Shown: positions 30,183 through 39,947 of the stretch, piece by piece
How positions within the stretch are numbered: position 1 is the first letter of the stretch
Layout of the letters: every line of letters starts with the position of its first letter
Assembly: GCA_030645535.1 (NCBI GenBank)
Contig: JAUSNM010000014.1
Location: 1-64,000, forward strand
Direction: 5' to 3'
Length of the DNA stretch: 64,000 bases
Origin: Gallionella sp.
Lineage (GTDB): Bacteria; Pseudomonadota; Gammaproteobacteria; Burkholderiales; Gallionellaceae
Position numbers and translations under genes: made by a program
The notes under the pieces: model-generated
Seen by the model: the letters and a program-made list of their open reading frames with translations, nothing else
What the model was told of the DNA's origin: nothing
Database searches by the model: none

Positions 30183-30932
30183 ATGACTACACTCACTGTC
30201 GCCACCTACAATATTCACAAGGGATTCTCCCACTTCAACGGGCGTGTGGTGATGCATGAACTGCGCGAGCGGCTGCGCGAGTTGAACGCCGACATCGTGT
30301 TCTTGCAGGAAGTGCAGGGCGAACATGCACACCATGGGCAACGTTTTACCAATTATCCTGAAGGTGCACAGCACGATTTTCTTGCCGAGAAAATATGGCC
30401 TCATTCCGCCTACGGCAAAAATTCTGTCTATGAGGCAGGGCATCATGGTAACGCGATACTCAGCCGCTTCCCGATCGTGCAGACGCTTAATACGGATATA
30501 TCCGCACATCGTTTTGAGAGCCGCGGCCTGCTGCATTGCGAAATCGAGCTGGGTGACGGGCAGCGCGTGCATAGTCTGTGCGCGCATTTCGGCCTGTTCG
30601 CCAAAGGGCGGCGTGCGCAAACAACCGCCTTGATCGAATACGTGAAGAACGAGATTCCGATTGATGCACCGGTGATTATCGCGGGGGACTTCAATGACTG
30701 GCGCAATCAGATGAGTCATGCCATCGCCAGCGAACTTGACATGCACGATGTGTTTCATCTGCATGGTGGACGTGTGGCGCGTAGTTATCCGGCGCGGCTG
30801 CCGTTTTTTCGTCTGGATCGTATTTACGTGCGCGGTTTTACGGTGTTGCAAAGCAACGTGCATATCGGCGGAGCCTGGCAACGTCTGTCTGATCATGCTG
30901 CACTTTCGGCGACATTGAAGCGGAATGTCTGA
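30183..30932 (+). CDS. endonuclease/exonuclease/phosphatase family protein
   Basis: TVATYNIHKGF...DIVFLQEV...IIAGDFNDW...SDHAALSA. Confidence 0.88.
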   Translation: MTTLTVATYNIHKGFSHFNGRVVMHELRERLRELNADIVFLQEVQGEHAHHGQRFTNYPEGAQHDFLAEKIWPHSAYGKNSVYEAGHHGNAILSRFPIVQTLNTDISAHRFESRGLLHCEIELGDGQRVHSLCAHFGLFAKGRRAQTTALIEYVKNEIPIDAPVIIAGDFNDWRNQMSHAIASELDMHDVFHLHGGRVARSYPARLPFFRLDRIYVRGFTVLQSNVHIGGAWQRLSDHAALSATLKRNV

Positions 30933-32106
30933 CACGCATCAGGTAGACGGGATCCAGCTCACGCTGCTGCAAAATGGTGCAGCGTATTTTCCGCAGCTAT
31001 GTGCCGATATTGATGTCGCCCGCAGCACGATTTATCTGGAAACCTATATCTTTGCCGCAGACCAAACCGGGCGTCGTGTGAGTGACGCCTTGCAAAGAGC
31101 CGCGCGGCGTGGCGTGGTGGTGCGCGTGCTGATGGATGGTTATGGTTCGGCACACTTGCCGCCTGACTGGTTGTTCGAACTGCGCGAGGCGGGCGTGCAG
31201 GTGCAATGGTTCAGACGAGAAATCTCCCCTTTTACCTGGCAGAGTAACCGGAAGCGTCGCCTGTTCCGCCTGCATCGCAAGCTGGTGGTGCTGGACAGCG
31301 AGGTGGCATTTATCGGCGGCATCAATATCATCGACGATGTAACGGGAAATGGTGATTCCGGTGCGCCGCGTCTCGATTTTGCGGTGCGTGTGCAAGGCAG
31401 TATCGCGGGCGAAATTCATGGCATCACGCGTCGCCTGTGGAGCTCGGTGTCATGGGCCCGCTCTCACTTGCGCGGCGAGCGAATTGCACGATTCATCGCG
31501 GAAACGGGGCTGGGCGGCACACGGTCCGATATATCGGTTCTGTTGCGCGATAACTTGCGTCATCGCCGTGATATTGAACGCGCTTATCTGCGGGCGATTG
31601 CCGGTGCGCAGCACGAAGTGCTGATAGCCTGCGCCTATTTTCTGCCGGGACGGATTTTTCGCCGGACTCTGAAGCAGGCCGCACGGCGCGGCGTGCGCGT
31701 GGTTTTGTTGCTGCAAGGCCGCGTGGAATACCGCCTGCAACACTATGCGACTCATGCGCTCTACGAGCAACTGCTGGCCGCCGGTGTCGAGATTTATGAA
31801 TATCAGACCAGTTATATGCACGCCAAGGTGGCCGTGGTGGATGGGCAGTGGGCCACGGTGGGTTCTTCCAACATCGATCCGTTCAGTTTGTTGCTGGCAA
31901 GGGAAGCTAATCTTGCCGTGTTTGACACAGGTTTCGCCGCAGAATTGCGCGGCGACCTGTTCTCGGCTATTTCACAGGATGCACGGCGCATTGAGCCTAT
32001 GCACTGGAGCCGGCTGGGTTGGGGCGGGCGTCTGCTGGCCAGGCTTTGCTATGCCGTGGTGCGCATGATGGTAGGCGTGCTGGGGTATGGAAAACGCGGC
32101 GTCTAG
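30925..32106 (+). CDS. clsB: cardiolipin synthase ClsB
   Basis: two PLD HKD motifs (HRKLVVLD, HAKVAVVDG); coupled to EEP gene. Confidence 0.88.
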   Translation: MSDTHQVDGIQLTLLQNGAAYFPQLCADIDVARSTIYLETYIFAADQTGRRVSDALQRAARRGVVVRVLMDGYGSAHLPPDWLFELREAGVQVQWFRREISPFTWQSNRKRRLFRLHRKLVVLDSEVAFIGGINIIDDVTGNGDSGAPRLDFAVRVQGSIAGEIHGITRRLWSSVSWARSHLRGERIARFIAETGLGGTRSDISVLLRDNLRHRRDIERAYLRAIAGAQHEVLIACAYFLPGRIFRRTLKQAARRGVRVVLLLQGRVEYRLQHYATHALYEQLLAAGVEIYEYQTSYMHAKVAVVDGQWATVGSSNIDPFSLLLAREANLAVFDTGFAAELRGDLFSAISQDARRIEPMHWSRLGWGGRLLARLCYAVVRMMVGVLGYGKRGV

Positions 32107-32155
32107 CTGGCTGTCGAAGTCAGCTGTTCGCACGATAAGCAACCGGTTGTGCATG

Positions 32156-32992
32156 CTATTTTATTCTGTACAGGCGTTTTTCAACCGTTTGTCCCTTGAT
32201 TCCGTCGAAGCGGCTGTCCATTGCGTCACCCAATCTGGCCAGACGTTCGTCGGGGTGCGGGTGGGTTTTGAATAGCAGTGCCACGCTGCTGCTGTCATCT
32301 TTTGCGGTATGGCCGATTTGTTGCAATACGCCGGGCAACCCGTATGCATCGTAACCTGCGCGTGCCGCCAGCACCACACCGATGCGGTCCGCCTCGAATT
32401 CGGCTCCCTTGTCGAGTGAGCGCGAAACGATCTCGGCGCCGCTGCCGATCAGATTGCTTATCTTCTCGTCGCCACCCACCTGTTTACCGATCAGTTTGCC
32501 GCCTAAATCCACTATTTTGCTTTGTTGCAAAATCTTCAGGTGATGTTTTTTGATGACATGGCCGATTTCATGCGCAAGCACCCCCGACAGTTCAGCCTCG
32601 TCGTTCAGCAGCCTGTACAAGCCTGCAGTTACGAAAATGTAACCGCCGGGGGCTGCGAAGGCGTTGATGTCACGCGAGTCAATCACGCCAAAATGCCAGG
32701 CCAGATCAGGACGCTCGCTTTGGCTGGCGACCCAGCGGCCGACGTTGTTGACGTATTTTTGCAGCTGTCTGTCTGGTACCAGCGGTGCCGCACCGAGCAG
32801 GTTGCCCGCAATCTGCCGGCCGATGGCGACTTCTTCCGCTTCGGAGTAACCACCCAGCACCTTGGATGACCCGGGTTTCTGCAAATCCCGCGCAGCATTC
32901 CTCAGTTCCTGCCCAAGGTCAAAGGCCTGCGCCCGGGACAGACTTAACGCCAGACATAAAAATGCCAGGTATTTGATTGTCATGGTTTTCAT
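32156..32992 (-). CDS. M48 family metallopeptidase
   Basis: GVLAHEIGHVIKKHH zinc-binding HExxH. Confidence 0.9.
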   Translation of the reverse strand: MKTMTIKYLAFLCLALSLSRAQAFDLGQELRNAARDLQKPGSSKVLGGYSEAEEVAIGRQIAGNLLGAAPLVPDRQLQKYVNNVGRWVASQSERPDLAWHFGVIDSRDINAFAAPGGYIFVTAGLYRLLNDEAELSGVLAHEIGHVIKKHHLKILQQSKIVDLGGKLIGKQVGGDEKISNLIGSGAEIVSRSLDKGAEFEADRIGVVLAARAGYDAYGLPGVLQQIGHTAKDDSSSVALLFKTHPHPDERLARLGDAMDSRFDGIKGQTVEKRLYRIK

Positions 32993-33510
32993 TTGGATTC
33001 TCCCGTGGACGGGTCAGGCAGATAGTCCAGTTGTCTGGCAGCAAGTTTGGCACTGGCTGCGAATTTTTTTGCATCCGCACGGCTGGTTAAGTAGGACTCC
33101 GCGAGGGTTACCTGCTTTTCGTCGTATTTGGCGGCCTTGAGTTGTTCCTCGTTCAGTCCACGGATGCCGGTGGTGGCGACGACACGGCCGGTGCCCGAGC
33201 GCCCTGATGCCAGACCTGACAACCCGGACAACTCACTGCCAGCCGAAGTGGCCTTTGCGCCACCACGACGAATACTGAGCAGACGTATCCAGCCGTTGCC
33301 CTGAGGGCTTTTGACCTGATACCAGCCGCCATCCTTCTTCAGGATTTCAACTTTGGCACCGGATGGCAGCGTGGCGATGACTTTGGCATCGGAAAACGGT
33401 GCCGCCTTCAGGGTATCGGCCTTGACGGTCGTGCCGCTTTCGCCGGCCTGTGCTGCAGTGGCAATCAGCATCATTGCGGCCAGCAGTAAATGATTAAATC
33501 GTAATGTCAT
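32989..33510 (-). CDS. SH3 domain-containing protein
   Basis: signal peptide; bacterial SH3 TLPSGAKVEILKKDGGWYQVKSPQGNGWIRL. Confidence 0.8.
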   Translation of the reverse strand: MTLRFNHLLLAAMMLIATAAQAGESGTTVKADTLKAAPFSDAKVIATLPSGAKVEILKKDGGWYQVKSPQGNGWIRLLSIRRGGAKATSAGSELSGLSGLASGRSGTGRVVATTGIRGLNEEQLKAAKYDEKQVTLAESYLTSRADAKKFAASAKLAARQLDYLPDPSTGESK

Positions 33511-33545
33511 GGCTCTTCCTTTTTAAGGTTCATCGCTACGCTTTT

Positions 33546-33594
33546 CCCACTTCCCACTTCCCACTTCCCACTTCCCACTAACGACTAACGACTA
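33546..33594. repeat. heptamer array CCCACTT x4 - CCCACTA - ACGACTA x2
   Basis: 7 consecutive in-phase 7-mers with motif switch. Confidence 0.95.
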
Positions 33595-35292
33595 GCTGTT
33601 TTTTTCCTCGTTCCACTTCAGCAGCGTTTCGGCGAACAGTGTACGCCAGCTGTCGCGTGCTTGCTCACCGCCGGCGATGTGTCCCTCAAAGACGACGCTG
33701 GATACGTCATTATCGGTAGTGGCGGAGTATTTATGCAACAGCGGCCCGATTGCCTGTTCTAATGCCTGAATGTCGCGGGCGATGTGCAGACGGCATTGGG
33801 CTTCATTCGCATCGTGCAACCAGGAAATGGCCAATGTGTCTTCAAACAAATCCCACAGGCCACGCTGTCCACCCCTGATAATTTCGACGCTCTTGTTTTT
33901 GCTGCCAATTTTATCCAGTCCTGAACGAATTTTTTCGCGCACCCCGTCGTTCAGCATGCCGTCGTGCCCGCCCAGGTGAATCAGCATCAGTGTGCCGCGC
34001 AATTCTCCGCTGCGCGCTTCGGCTGCGCGGACAGTGTTTTGTACCAGCTCCTTGCTGGTGGCGAAGTCATAAAGCCTGGCAATGGTGAAATAGGCCAGGC
34101 CCAGTGTGACCGGGCCGGTGAGGTTGATGTAGGTGTTGGTGAGATTGATGCTGGCATAGGAAATGCCGAGCAGAATGAATTGCGAAGCCCCGAACAGTCC
34201 GTCTATCTTGTCGCGTCCGGCGTTGCGATAGAAGCCCCATGCGGTTGCCCAGATGACGGCGAGCGTCAGCAGCAGGTAAATATAGCGCGCATCCGGGAAG
34301 CGCAGGAAGTCGCCGTGTTTGAAGTTATCGATCGCGGTAGCCAAAATTTCCACGCCGGGATGGGTGCGGGAAAGCGGAGTCGGTTTGATGTCGAACAGGC
34401 TGGGTGCGGTCGAGCCGATGATGACGATCTTACCGGTGAATTCATCGGGCGCGCGGCGTTTGTTCTGACTGGAGAAATCCGTGAACACGTCGCTGAAACT
34501 CGCCGATTTATAGGTAAAGGGCGGGCCGCGCCAGTTGAGCAGCACGCGCGACGCATCGGGCTGGGTGAATGACAGTTGTTGTGCGATGCGCAGCGGCAGC
34601 GAGGGGATTTTCCAGCCGTAGTCGTCGAGGTATGCCGGATATTGGCGGACGATGCCGTCTGCATCCGGGTAGATGTTGTGCAGACCCATCCTGCCGCTGT
34701 TCAGCACTGACTTGAAAAAGGGCAGCACCATCGCCACCGTGGCGTCCGGATTGGCATCGGGTCCGGGTGTGACGCCCGGAATCATGCCCGGTTTGATCTG
34801 GCTCAACTCGTCGTCTGCGGGGTCGAGCCGCAGCATCGGAAAGTAAGTATTATTGGTAGCCGCGATGGCCGCATCGAAATACGCATCGCTGTCAGGATTG
34901 TATACATCCGCATCGCTGAACAGGATATCGAATACCACGGCTTTGGGATGCTGCTTTTCGATCTGCTCGACGAATTCCCCGAGCACCTGTCGTGGCCACG
35001 GCCAGCGGCCATATTCACGTGCCATGGCGGCCAGGCTGGCTTCGTTGATGTCCACGATGACGATGTCTTTGTCCGGCGCTGGCACGATCAGCCGGTACTT
35101 CACCATCATGTCGAATGCACCCTGCTTCATATTGGCGGTCAGGTGCAGCAGGGCGGTATCGGCCACGATCAATACGCTGAACAGCCCTGCCAGATACAGG
35201 TAAAAACCGGTTTTCCACTTTCGCGCCAGCAGGCTGGAAAGCCTGTTCAACAGGCTTCTGCGGTGGTAGGAGAGGGCTGTGATAGGGTTCAT
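33592..35292 (-). CDS. CHASE2 domain-containing membrane protein
   Basis: CHASE2-like periplasmic region (DKDIVIVDINEASLAAMAREYGRWPWPRQVLGEFVEQI) followed by TM segments. Confidence 0.85.
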   Translation of the reverse strand: MNPITALSYHRRSLLNRLSSLLARKWKTGFYLYLAGLFSVLIVADTALLHLTANMKQGAFDMMVKYRLIVPAPDKDIVIVDINEASLAAMAREYGRWPWPRQVLGEFVEQIEKQHPKAVVFDILFSDADVYNPDSDAYFDAAIAATNNTYFPMLRLDPADDELSQIKPGMIPGVTPGPDANPDATVAMVLPFFKSVLNSGRMGLHNIYPDADGIVRQYPAYLDDYGWKIPSLPLRIAQQLSFTQPDASRVLLNWRGPPFTYKSASFSDVFTDFSSQNKRRAPDEFTGKIVIIGSTAPSLFDIKPTPLSRTHPGVEILATAIDNFKHGDFLRFPDARYIYLLLTLAVIWATAWGFYRNAGRDKIDGLFGASQFILLGISYASINLTNTYINLTGPVTLGLAYFTIARLYDFATSKELVQNTVRAAEARSGELRGTLMLIHLGGHDGMLNDGVREKIRSGLDKIGSKNKSVEIIRGGQRGLWDLFEDTLAISWLHDANEAQCRLHIARDIQALEQAIGPLLHKYSATTDNDVSSVVFEGHIAGGEQARDSWRTLFAETLLKWNEEKNS

Positions 35293-35374
35293 GGCAGAAG
35301 GCGCGCAAATGATGGCGTATTATGCCTGACAGCAGGGGCTATAATTGACGCTCATTAGATTTTGTTCGCAGATC

Positions 35375-37171
35375 ATGCAACCACATTCAACCTCATCCTC
35401 TGAACACGATACCCGCGGCGGTTGGCACACGCTCCGTTCGCTGATTCCCTACCTGATGGAATTCAAGGGCAGGGTGATTCTGGCGATGACTCTGCTGATA
35501 CTCGCCAAGCTTGCCAACGTCACCGTGCCGCTGGTGCTCAAGCAAATCATCGATGCGCTGGATAAATCGCATGCGGTATTGATGATTCCCGTGTCGCTGA
35601 TCGTGGGCTATGGACTGCTGCGCCTGTTCAGCACGCTGTTTGGCGAATTGCGCGACGCGGTATTTGCCAAAGTGACGCAGCGTGCAATCCGTCGCGTGGC
35701 CCTGCAGGTGTTCGAACATCTGCACAGCCTGAGTCTGCGCTTTCATCTGGACAGGCAGACAGGCGGGGTGTCGCGCGATATCGACCGCGGCACGCGCGGT
35801 ATTGGCTTTCTGCTCAATTTCATGTTGTTCAATATTCTGCCGACATTGCTGGAAATCGGGCTGGTCGCAGCTATTCTGCTGAGCAAGTACAACGTGTGGT
35901 TCGCGGGCATTACCTTTGTCACGCTGATTTTCTATATCGGCTTCACGCTGTTCGTCACGGAGTGGCGCATGGTGGTCAGGCGCACGATGAACGAGCTGGA
36001 TTCCAAGGCGAACAGCCGCGCCATCGACAGCTTGCTCAATTATGAAACGGTGAAATATTTCGGCAACGAGCAGTATGAAGCGCGCCGCTATGATCACAAT
36101 ATGGAGCACTGGGAAACGGCTGCCGTGCGCAACCAGACTTCGCTGGCTTTCCTGAACGCCGGGCAAAGCGTCATCATCGCCATCGGTATCACGGCGCTGA
36201 TGTGGCTGGCAGCGGATGAAGTGGTCAAGGGCACGATGACACTGGGCGATCTGGTGCTGGTGAACGTGTTCATGTTGCAGTTGTATATGCCGCTGCATTT
36301 TCTGGGTTTTGTGTATCGCGAGATTCGCCACGCGCTGGCGGATATGGAAAAAATGTTCGGCTTGCTGCACCAGGAGCGGGAAATTGCCGACGCGCCCGCA
36401 GCCCCCGCTTTATCGCCCGGCAACGCCTGCGTTGCATTCGAACATGTCAGCTTTGGCTATAATCCGGATCGACAAATATTGTATGACGTGAATTTCACGA
36501 TTCCGGCAGGACACACCGTGGCCGTGGTGGGCTCCTCCGGAGCTGGAAAATCGACCTTGTCGCGCCTGTTGTTCCGCTTTTACGATGTGCAGGAAGGATG
36601 CCTGCGTATCAACGGGCAGGATATACGTGAGGTGACGCAGAGCAGCCTGCGCGCGGCGATCGGCATCGTGCCGCAAGACACCGTGCTTTTTAACGATACG
36701 ATTTATTACAACATCGCTTACGGTCGTCCGGATGCCGCACGCGAGGACGTCATTGCAGCGGCACAGGCCGCGCACATTCACGAATTTATCGAAAGCCTGC
36801 CACAAGGCTACGATACACAGGTGGGTGAACGCGGCCTGAAATTATCCGGCGGCGAGAAGCAGCGTGTGGCGATTGCGCGCGCGATTTTGAAAAATCCGGC
36901 GGTACTGATTTTTGACGAGGCGACGTCGGCGCTGGACTCGAAATCGGAGAAGGCGATACAGGCGGAATTGCGCAGCATCGCACAAAACCGCACCACGCTG
37001 ATCATCGCGCATCGTCTCTCCACGGTGGTGGATGCCGATCAGATATTGGTGATGGACAAGGGCCGTATTGTCGAGCGCGGCACACACGACGAACTGCTGC
37101 AACAAGGCGGCTTATACGAGCAGATGTGGAATCTTCAGAAACGTGTCGAGCAGGAGCCGCCTGTCTTTTGA
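35375..37171 (+). CDS. ABC transporter, Atm1/heavy-metal exporter-like ABCB family
   Basis: GVSRDIDRGTRGIGFLLNF signature; Walker A GSSGAGKST, LSGGEKQRVAIARA. Confidence 0.85.
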   Translation: MQPHSTSSSEHDTRGGWHTLRSLIPYLMEFKGRVILAMTLLILAKLANVTVPLVLKQIIDALDKSHAVLMIPVSLIVGYGLLRLFSTLFGELRDAVFAKVTQRAIRRVALQVFEHLHSLSLRFHLDRQTGGVSRDIDRGTRGIGFLLNFMLFNILPTLLEIGLVAAILLSKYNVWFAGITFVTLIFYIGFTLFVTEWRMVVRRTMNELDSKANSRAIDSLLNYETVKYFGNEQYEARRYDHNMEHWETAAVRNQTSLAFLNAGQSVIIAIGITALMWLAADEVVKGTMTLGDLVLVNVFMLQLYMPLHFLGFVYREIRHALADMEKMFGLLHQEREIADAPAAPALSPGNACVAFEHVSFGYNPDRQILYDVNFTIPAGHTVAVVGSSGAGKSTLSRLLFRFYDVQEGCLRINGQDIREVTQSSLRAAIGIVPQDTVLFNDTIYYNIAYGRPDAAREDVIAAAQAAHIHEFIESLPQGYDTQVGERGLKLSGGEKQRVAIARAILKNPAVLIFDEATSALDSKSEKAIQAELRSIAQNRTTLIIAHRLSTVVDADQILVMDKGRIVERGTHDELLQQGGLYEQMWNLQKRVEQEPPVF

Positions 37172-37220
37172 TTTATATTGATTTATTTTTATTTTGGGGT
37201 ATTCTTTTAGCCTTGGAAGC

Positions 37221-38291
37221 ATGGGTGAGCATAAAATGAAAAAAATACTATTGGTATGCATCTTGGCGGCGTATGGCGCAGTTGCGCAGGCGGCTGAGCA
37301 CAAGCCGGCTGGTTCGCATCACAAACGCGTTGCCGCACATCATGTAAAAGCTGCGCATCATGCCGCTGCGCATCACGGACGCCACCACGTAAAACTCGCT
37401 GCTGTACATCATGCCAGACATACCGTTGTGCAGCATGTTCAGCGCATTCGTGAGGCTGAACCCACTCGCGTCGCGGTTAAATTCGACAATGAGTTATCAG
37501 GTGCGTCGTTTCAGCCGGCATCGAGCCCCAAGCTGGCGTCCTCTATCGCCTTGATTTATGACGAACAAACACAGCGGCCTTTGTACACCAAAAATCCGGA
37601 TGCGGTAGCACCGATCGCCTCGATAACCAAGCTGATGACCGCGATGATCGTGCTGGATTCTGATCCCGATCTGAATGAGGAGCTCAGTGTGGATGTGGCG
37701 GATCTGGATATTTTGAAGGGCACGCATTCCCGTCTTGGTGTAGGCACAACCTTTATCCGCAGCGAAATGCTCAAACTGGCACTGATGTCATCGGAAAATC
37801 GTGCAGCCTCTGTTTTGGCGCGCAGCTATCCGGGCGGTACCGCAGCGGCGATCGCTGCGATGAATGCCAAAGCGCGAAAGCTGGGGATGCTCAATACGAC
37901 GTTTCGCGATCCTACCGGTCTGAACAGTGCAAATGTTTCGACAGCCCGTGATCTGGTCAAGATGGTTTCAGCCGCACGCAATTACAAACTGATCCATCAG
38001 TACACCACCACGGCTACGCATTTGGTAGAAGGACAGCGTGGACGCGAATTGATTTTTAACAATACCAATCCGCTGGTGAAAAATGCTTCGTGGGAAATCG
38101 GCGTGAGCAAGACCGGTTTCATCAATGAGGCGGGGCGATGCCTGGTCATGCAGGCGAATATTCGTCATCGCCCGGTCATCATCGTGTTGCTGGACTCGGT
38201 TGGAAAAACGACCCGCATAGGCGATGCGAATCGCGTCAAGAAGTGGATCGAGAGTTCCAACACTCACGGCCGTGTCGTACGTCGCGGTTAA
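37221..38291 (+). CDS. pbpG: D-alanyl-D-alanine endopeptidase (PBP7-like) with His-rich N-terminal linker
   Basis: SITKLMTAMIV (SxxK), SSENRAAS (SxN), VSKTGFINEAGRC (KTG). Confidence 0.85.
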   Translation: MGEHKMKKILLVCILAAYGAVAQAAEHKPAGSHHKRVAAHHVKAAHHAAAHHGRHHVKLAAVHHARHTVVQHVQRIREAEPTRVAVKFDNELSGASFQPASSPKLASSIALIYDEQTQRPLYTKNPDAVAPIASITKLMTAMIVLDSDPDLNEELSVDVADLDILKGTHSRLGVGTTFIRSEMLKLALMSSENRAASVLARSYPGGTAAAIAAMNAKARKLGMLNTTFRDPTGLNSANVSTARDLVKMVSAARNYKLIHQYTTTATHLVEGQRGRELIFNNTNPLVKNASWEIGVSKTGFINEAGRCLVMQANIRHRPVIIVLLDSVGKTTRIGDANRVKKWIESSNTHGRVVRRG

Positions 38292-38304
38292 CAATTTGAC
38301 AGGA

Positions 38305-38332
38305 AGGGCGGGCAGTTTGCCCGCCCTTTTTT
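38305..38332 (+). terminator. Rho-independent terminator
   Basis: GGGCGGGCA-gtt-TGCCCGCCC-TTTTTT. Confidence 0.9.
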
Positions 38333-38343
38333 GTTAGAGAACA

Positions 38344-38817
38344 ATGTACGAAGGTTTTTTTCTCATCGTGCTGGTCGCCCTGGTCATCCTGTTTATACGG
38401 CCCGGAAGAAAAGTCAGATACGACAATCCTGTAGTCATTCATAAGCCAGGGTTGTATCACGCCACGCTCGCCCCAAAGCTCGAACGGGCGCAAACCTTTA
38501 TTGAGTCTATCGCCAGCCAGTTTTTTGGGGCTGGATTGCAGGCAGGCGATATCGCCACGCAGTGTTTCGAAGTGCGCGATGCGGCGGGCCAATACCTGCT
38601 GGCGGCAGGATTTCGTGCAGGCACGTTGTACTTTCAAGCCATCATGCCTTCGGCCGCAGACAGCCACTATAAAACGCTGCATCAATTTGCAGATCAGGTA
38701 ATGGTACATATCCCACTTCCCCCCTCGCTCGATACTCGTGCTGTAGAAAATTTGCGAACAGCGGTTGAGGTAGCGGCGAACCACCTGGAAATTGAGTGTC
38801 TGAGCCTGCAGGAATGA
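38344..38817 (+). CDS. hypothetical protein with N-terminal TM helix
   Basis: 157-aa ORF between pbpG and GGDEF gene. Confidence 0.6.
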   Translation: MYEGFFLIVLVALVILFIRPGRKVRYDNPVVIHKPGLYHATLAPKLERAQTFIESIASQFFGAGLQAGDIATQCFEVRDAAGQYLLAAGFRAGTLYFQAIMPSAADSHYKTLHQFADQVMVHIPLPPSLDTRAVENLRTAVEVAANHLEIECLSLQE

Positions 38818-38851
38818 ATGCGCGCGTTGAGAATGAATTGGAGCAGGTGCA

Positions 38852-39817
38852 GTGAAAAGAATTACCAGGTTGAAGGTGCTGGTCGTCGAAGACAGCAAAG
38901 TTGCGCTCAAGGCCATTTCCGGTTTCATAGAAGATATGGGGGTTCATCCGCTGCTGGCTGAAAATGGCCGTGATGCGATTGAACTGTATACCCGCGAACG
39001 CCCCGATATTATCCTGCTCGACATCATTCTGCCGGATACTGATGGCTATGAAGTCGCAAAAGAAATCCGCAGGCTGCAAGGCAAGGATGAGTGGACTGCT
39101 ATCATCTTTCTCAGCGTGATGTCCAAAGACGAAGATTTGGCGCGTGGCATCGAAGTAGGGGGCGACGATTACATCATGAAGCCGGTCGGCAGTGTGGTGG
39201 TTCAGGCTAAGGTGCGCGCGATGTACCGTCTGGTAAAAATGCAACGCGCCCTGGTCAAACTGGCCGGCCAGTTGAATGATGCGAACCTGGAATTGCAACG
39301 ACTATCGATGACGGATGGTCTGACGGGTATTGCTAATCGCCGCATGTTTGATATATCGCTGGCACGTGAATGGCGGCGCTGTTTGCGTCTGAAGAAACCG
39401 ATGTCTGTGGTAATGCTGGATGTGGATAATTTTAAGAAATACAACGACAGGTACGGTCATCAGGACGGTGACGATTGTCTGAGGGCGGTAGCGCAGGAGG
39501 TGTTGCGTTCAGCACCGCGTGCCGGTGATCTTGTGGCGCGTTATGGCGGCGAAGAGTTTGTGATGATTCTGGGCGAGACCGATGAAGACGGTGCGCAATG
39601 GGTGGCTGAACGCATACGTCAGCACGTGGCCGGCTTGAGTTTGCCGCACAAGGACTCGTCGTATGGTCATGTGACTGTGAGTTGCGGTGTGTCGAGCGTG
39701 CTGCCCGGTCAGGATTTGTCGGTTGAAATGCTGGTCAAGTCGGCGGATAACGCGCTTTATCTGTCCAAAAATCAGGGGCGCAATACGGTTACCTATTTGA
39801 ATTACGGACAGATATAG
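38852..39817 (+). CDS. response regulator diguanylate cyclase (REC-GGDEF)
   Basis: LVVEDSKVALKAI, DIILLDIILPDTDGYEV, RYGGEEFVMIL. Confidence 0.9.
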   Translation: MKRITRLKVLVVEDSKVALKAISGFIEDMGVHPLLAENGRDAIELYTRERPDIILLDIILPDTDGYEVAKEIRRLQGKDEWTAIIFLSVMSKDEDLARGIEVGGDDYIMKPVGSVVVQAKVRAMYRLVKMQRALVKLAGQLNDANLELQRLSMTDGLTGIANRRMFDISLAREWRRCLRLKKPMSVVMLDVDNFKKYNDRYGHQDGDDCLRAVAQEVLRSAPRAGDLVARYGGEEFVMILGETDEDGAQWVAERIRQHVAGLSLPHKDSSYGHVTVSCGVSSVLPGQDLSVEMLVKSADNALYLSKNQGRNTVTYLNYGQI

Positions 39818-39828
39818 CAACTGATTTC

Positions 39829-39849
39829 CAGTTTTCGGTTTTCGGTTTT
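39829..39849. repeat. short heptamer array CAGTTTT CGGTTTT CGGTTTT
   Basis: 3 in-phase units. Confidence 0.6.
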
Positions 39850-39915
39850 TCTGTCCTGTGGTTCCTACAGCAATACCAAGTTATGATTTCTGCCGCTGTT
39901 GCGCAGCCGAAATCG

Positions 39916-39947
39916 CAACCTCGTGCTGCTATAGCAGCACGAGGTTG
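39916..39947. terminator. 32-bp perfect palindrome overlapping proB stop codon
   Basis: CAACCTCGTGCTGCTATAGCAGCACGAGGTTG. Confidence 0.8.
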
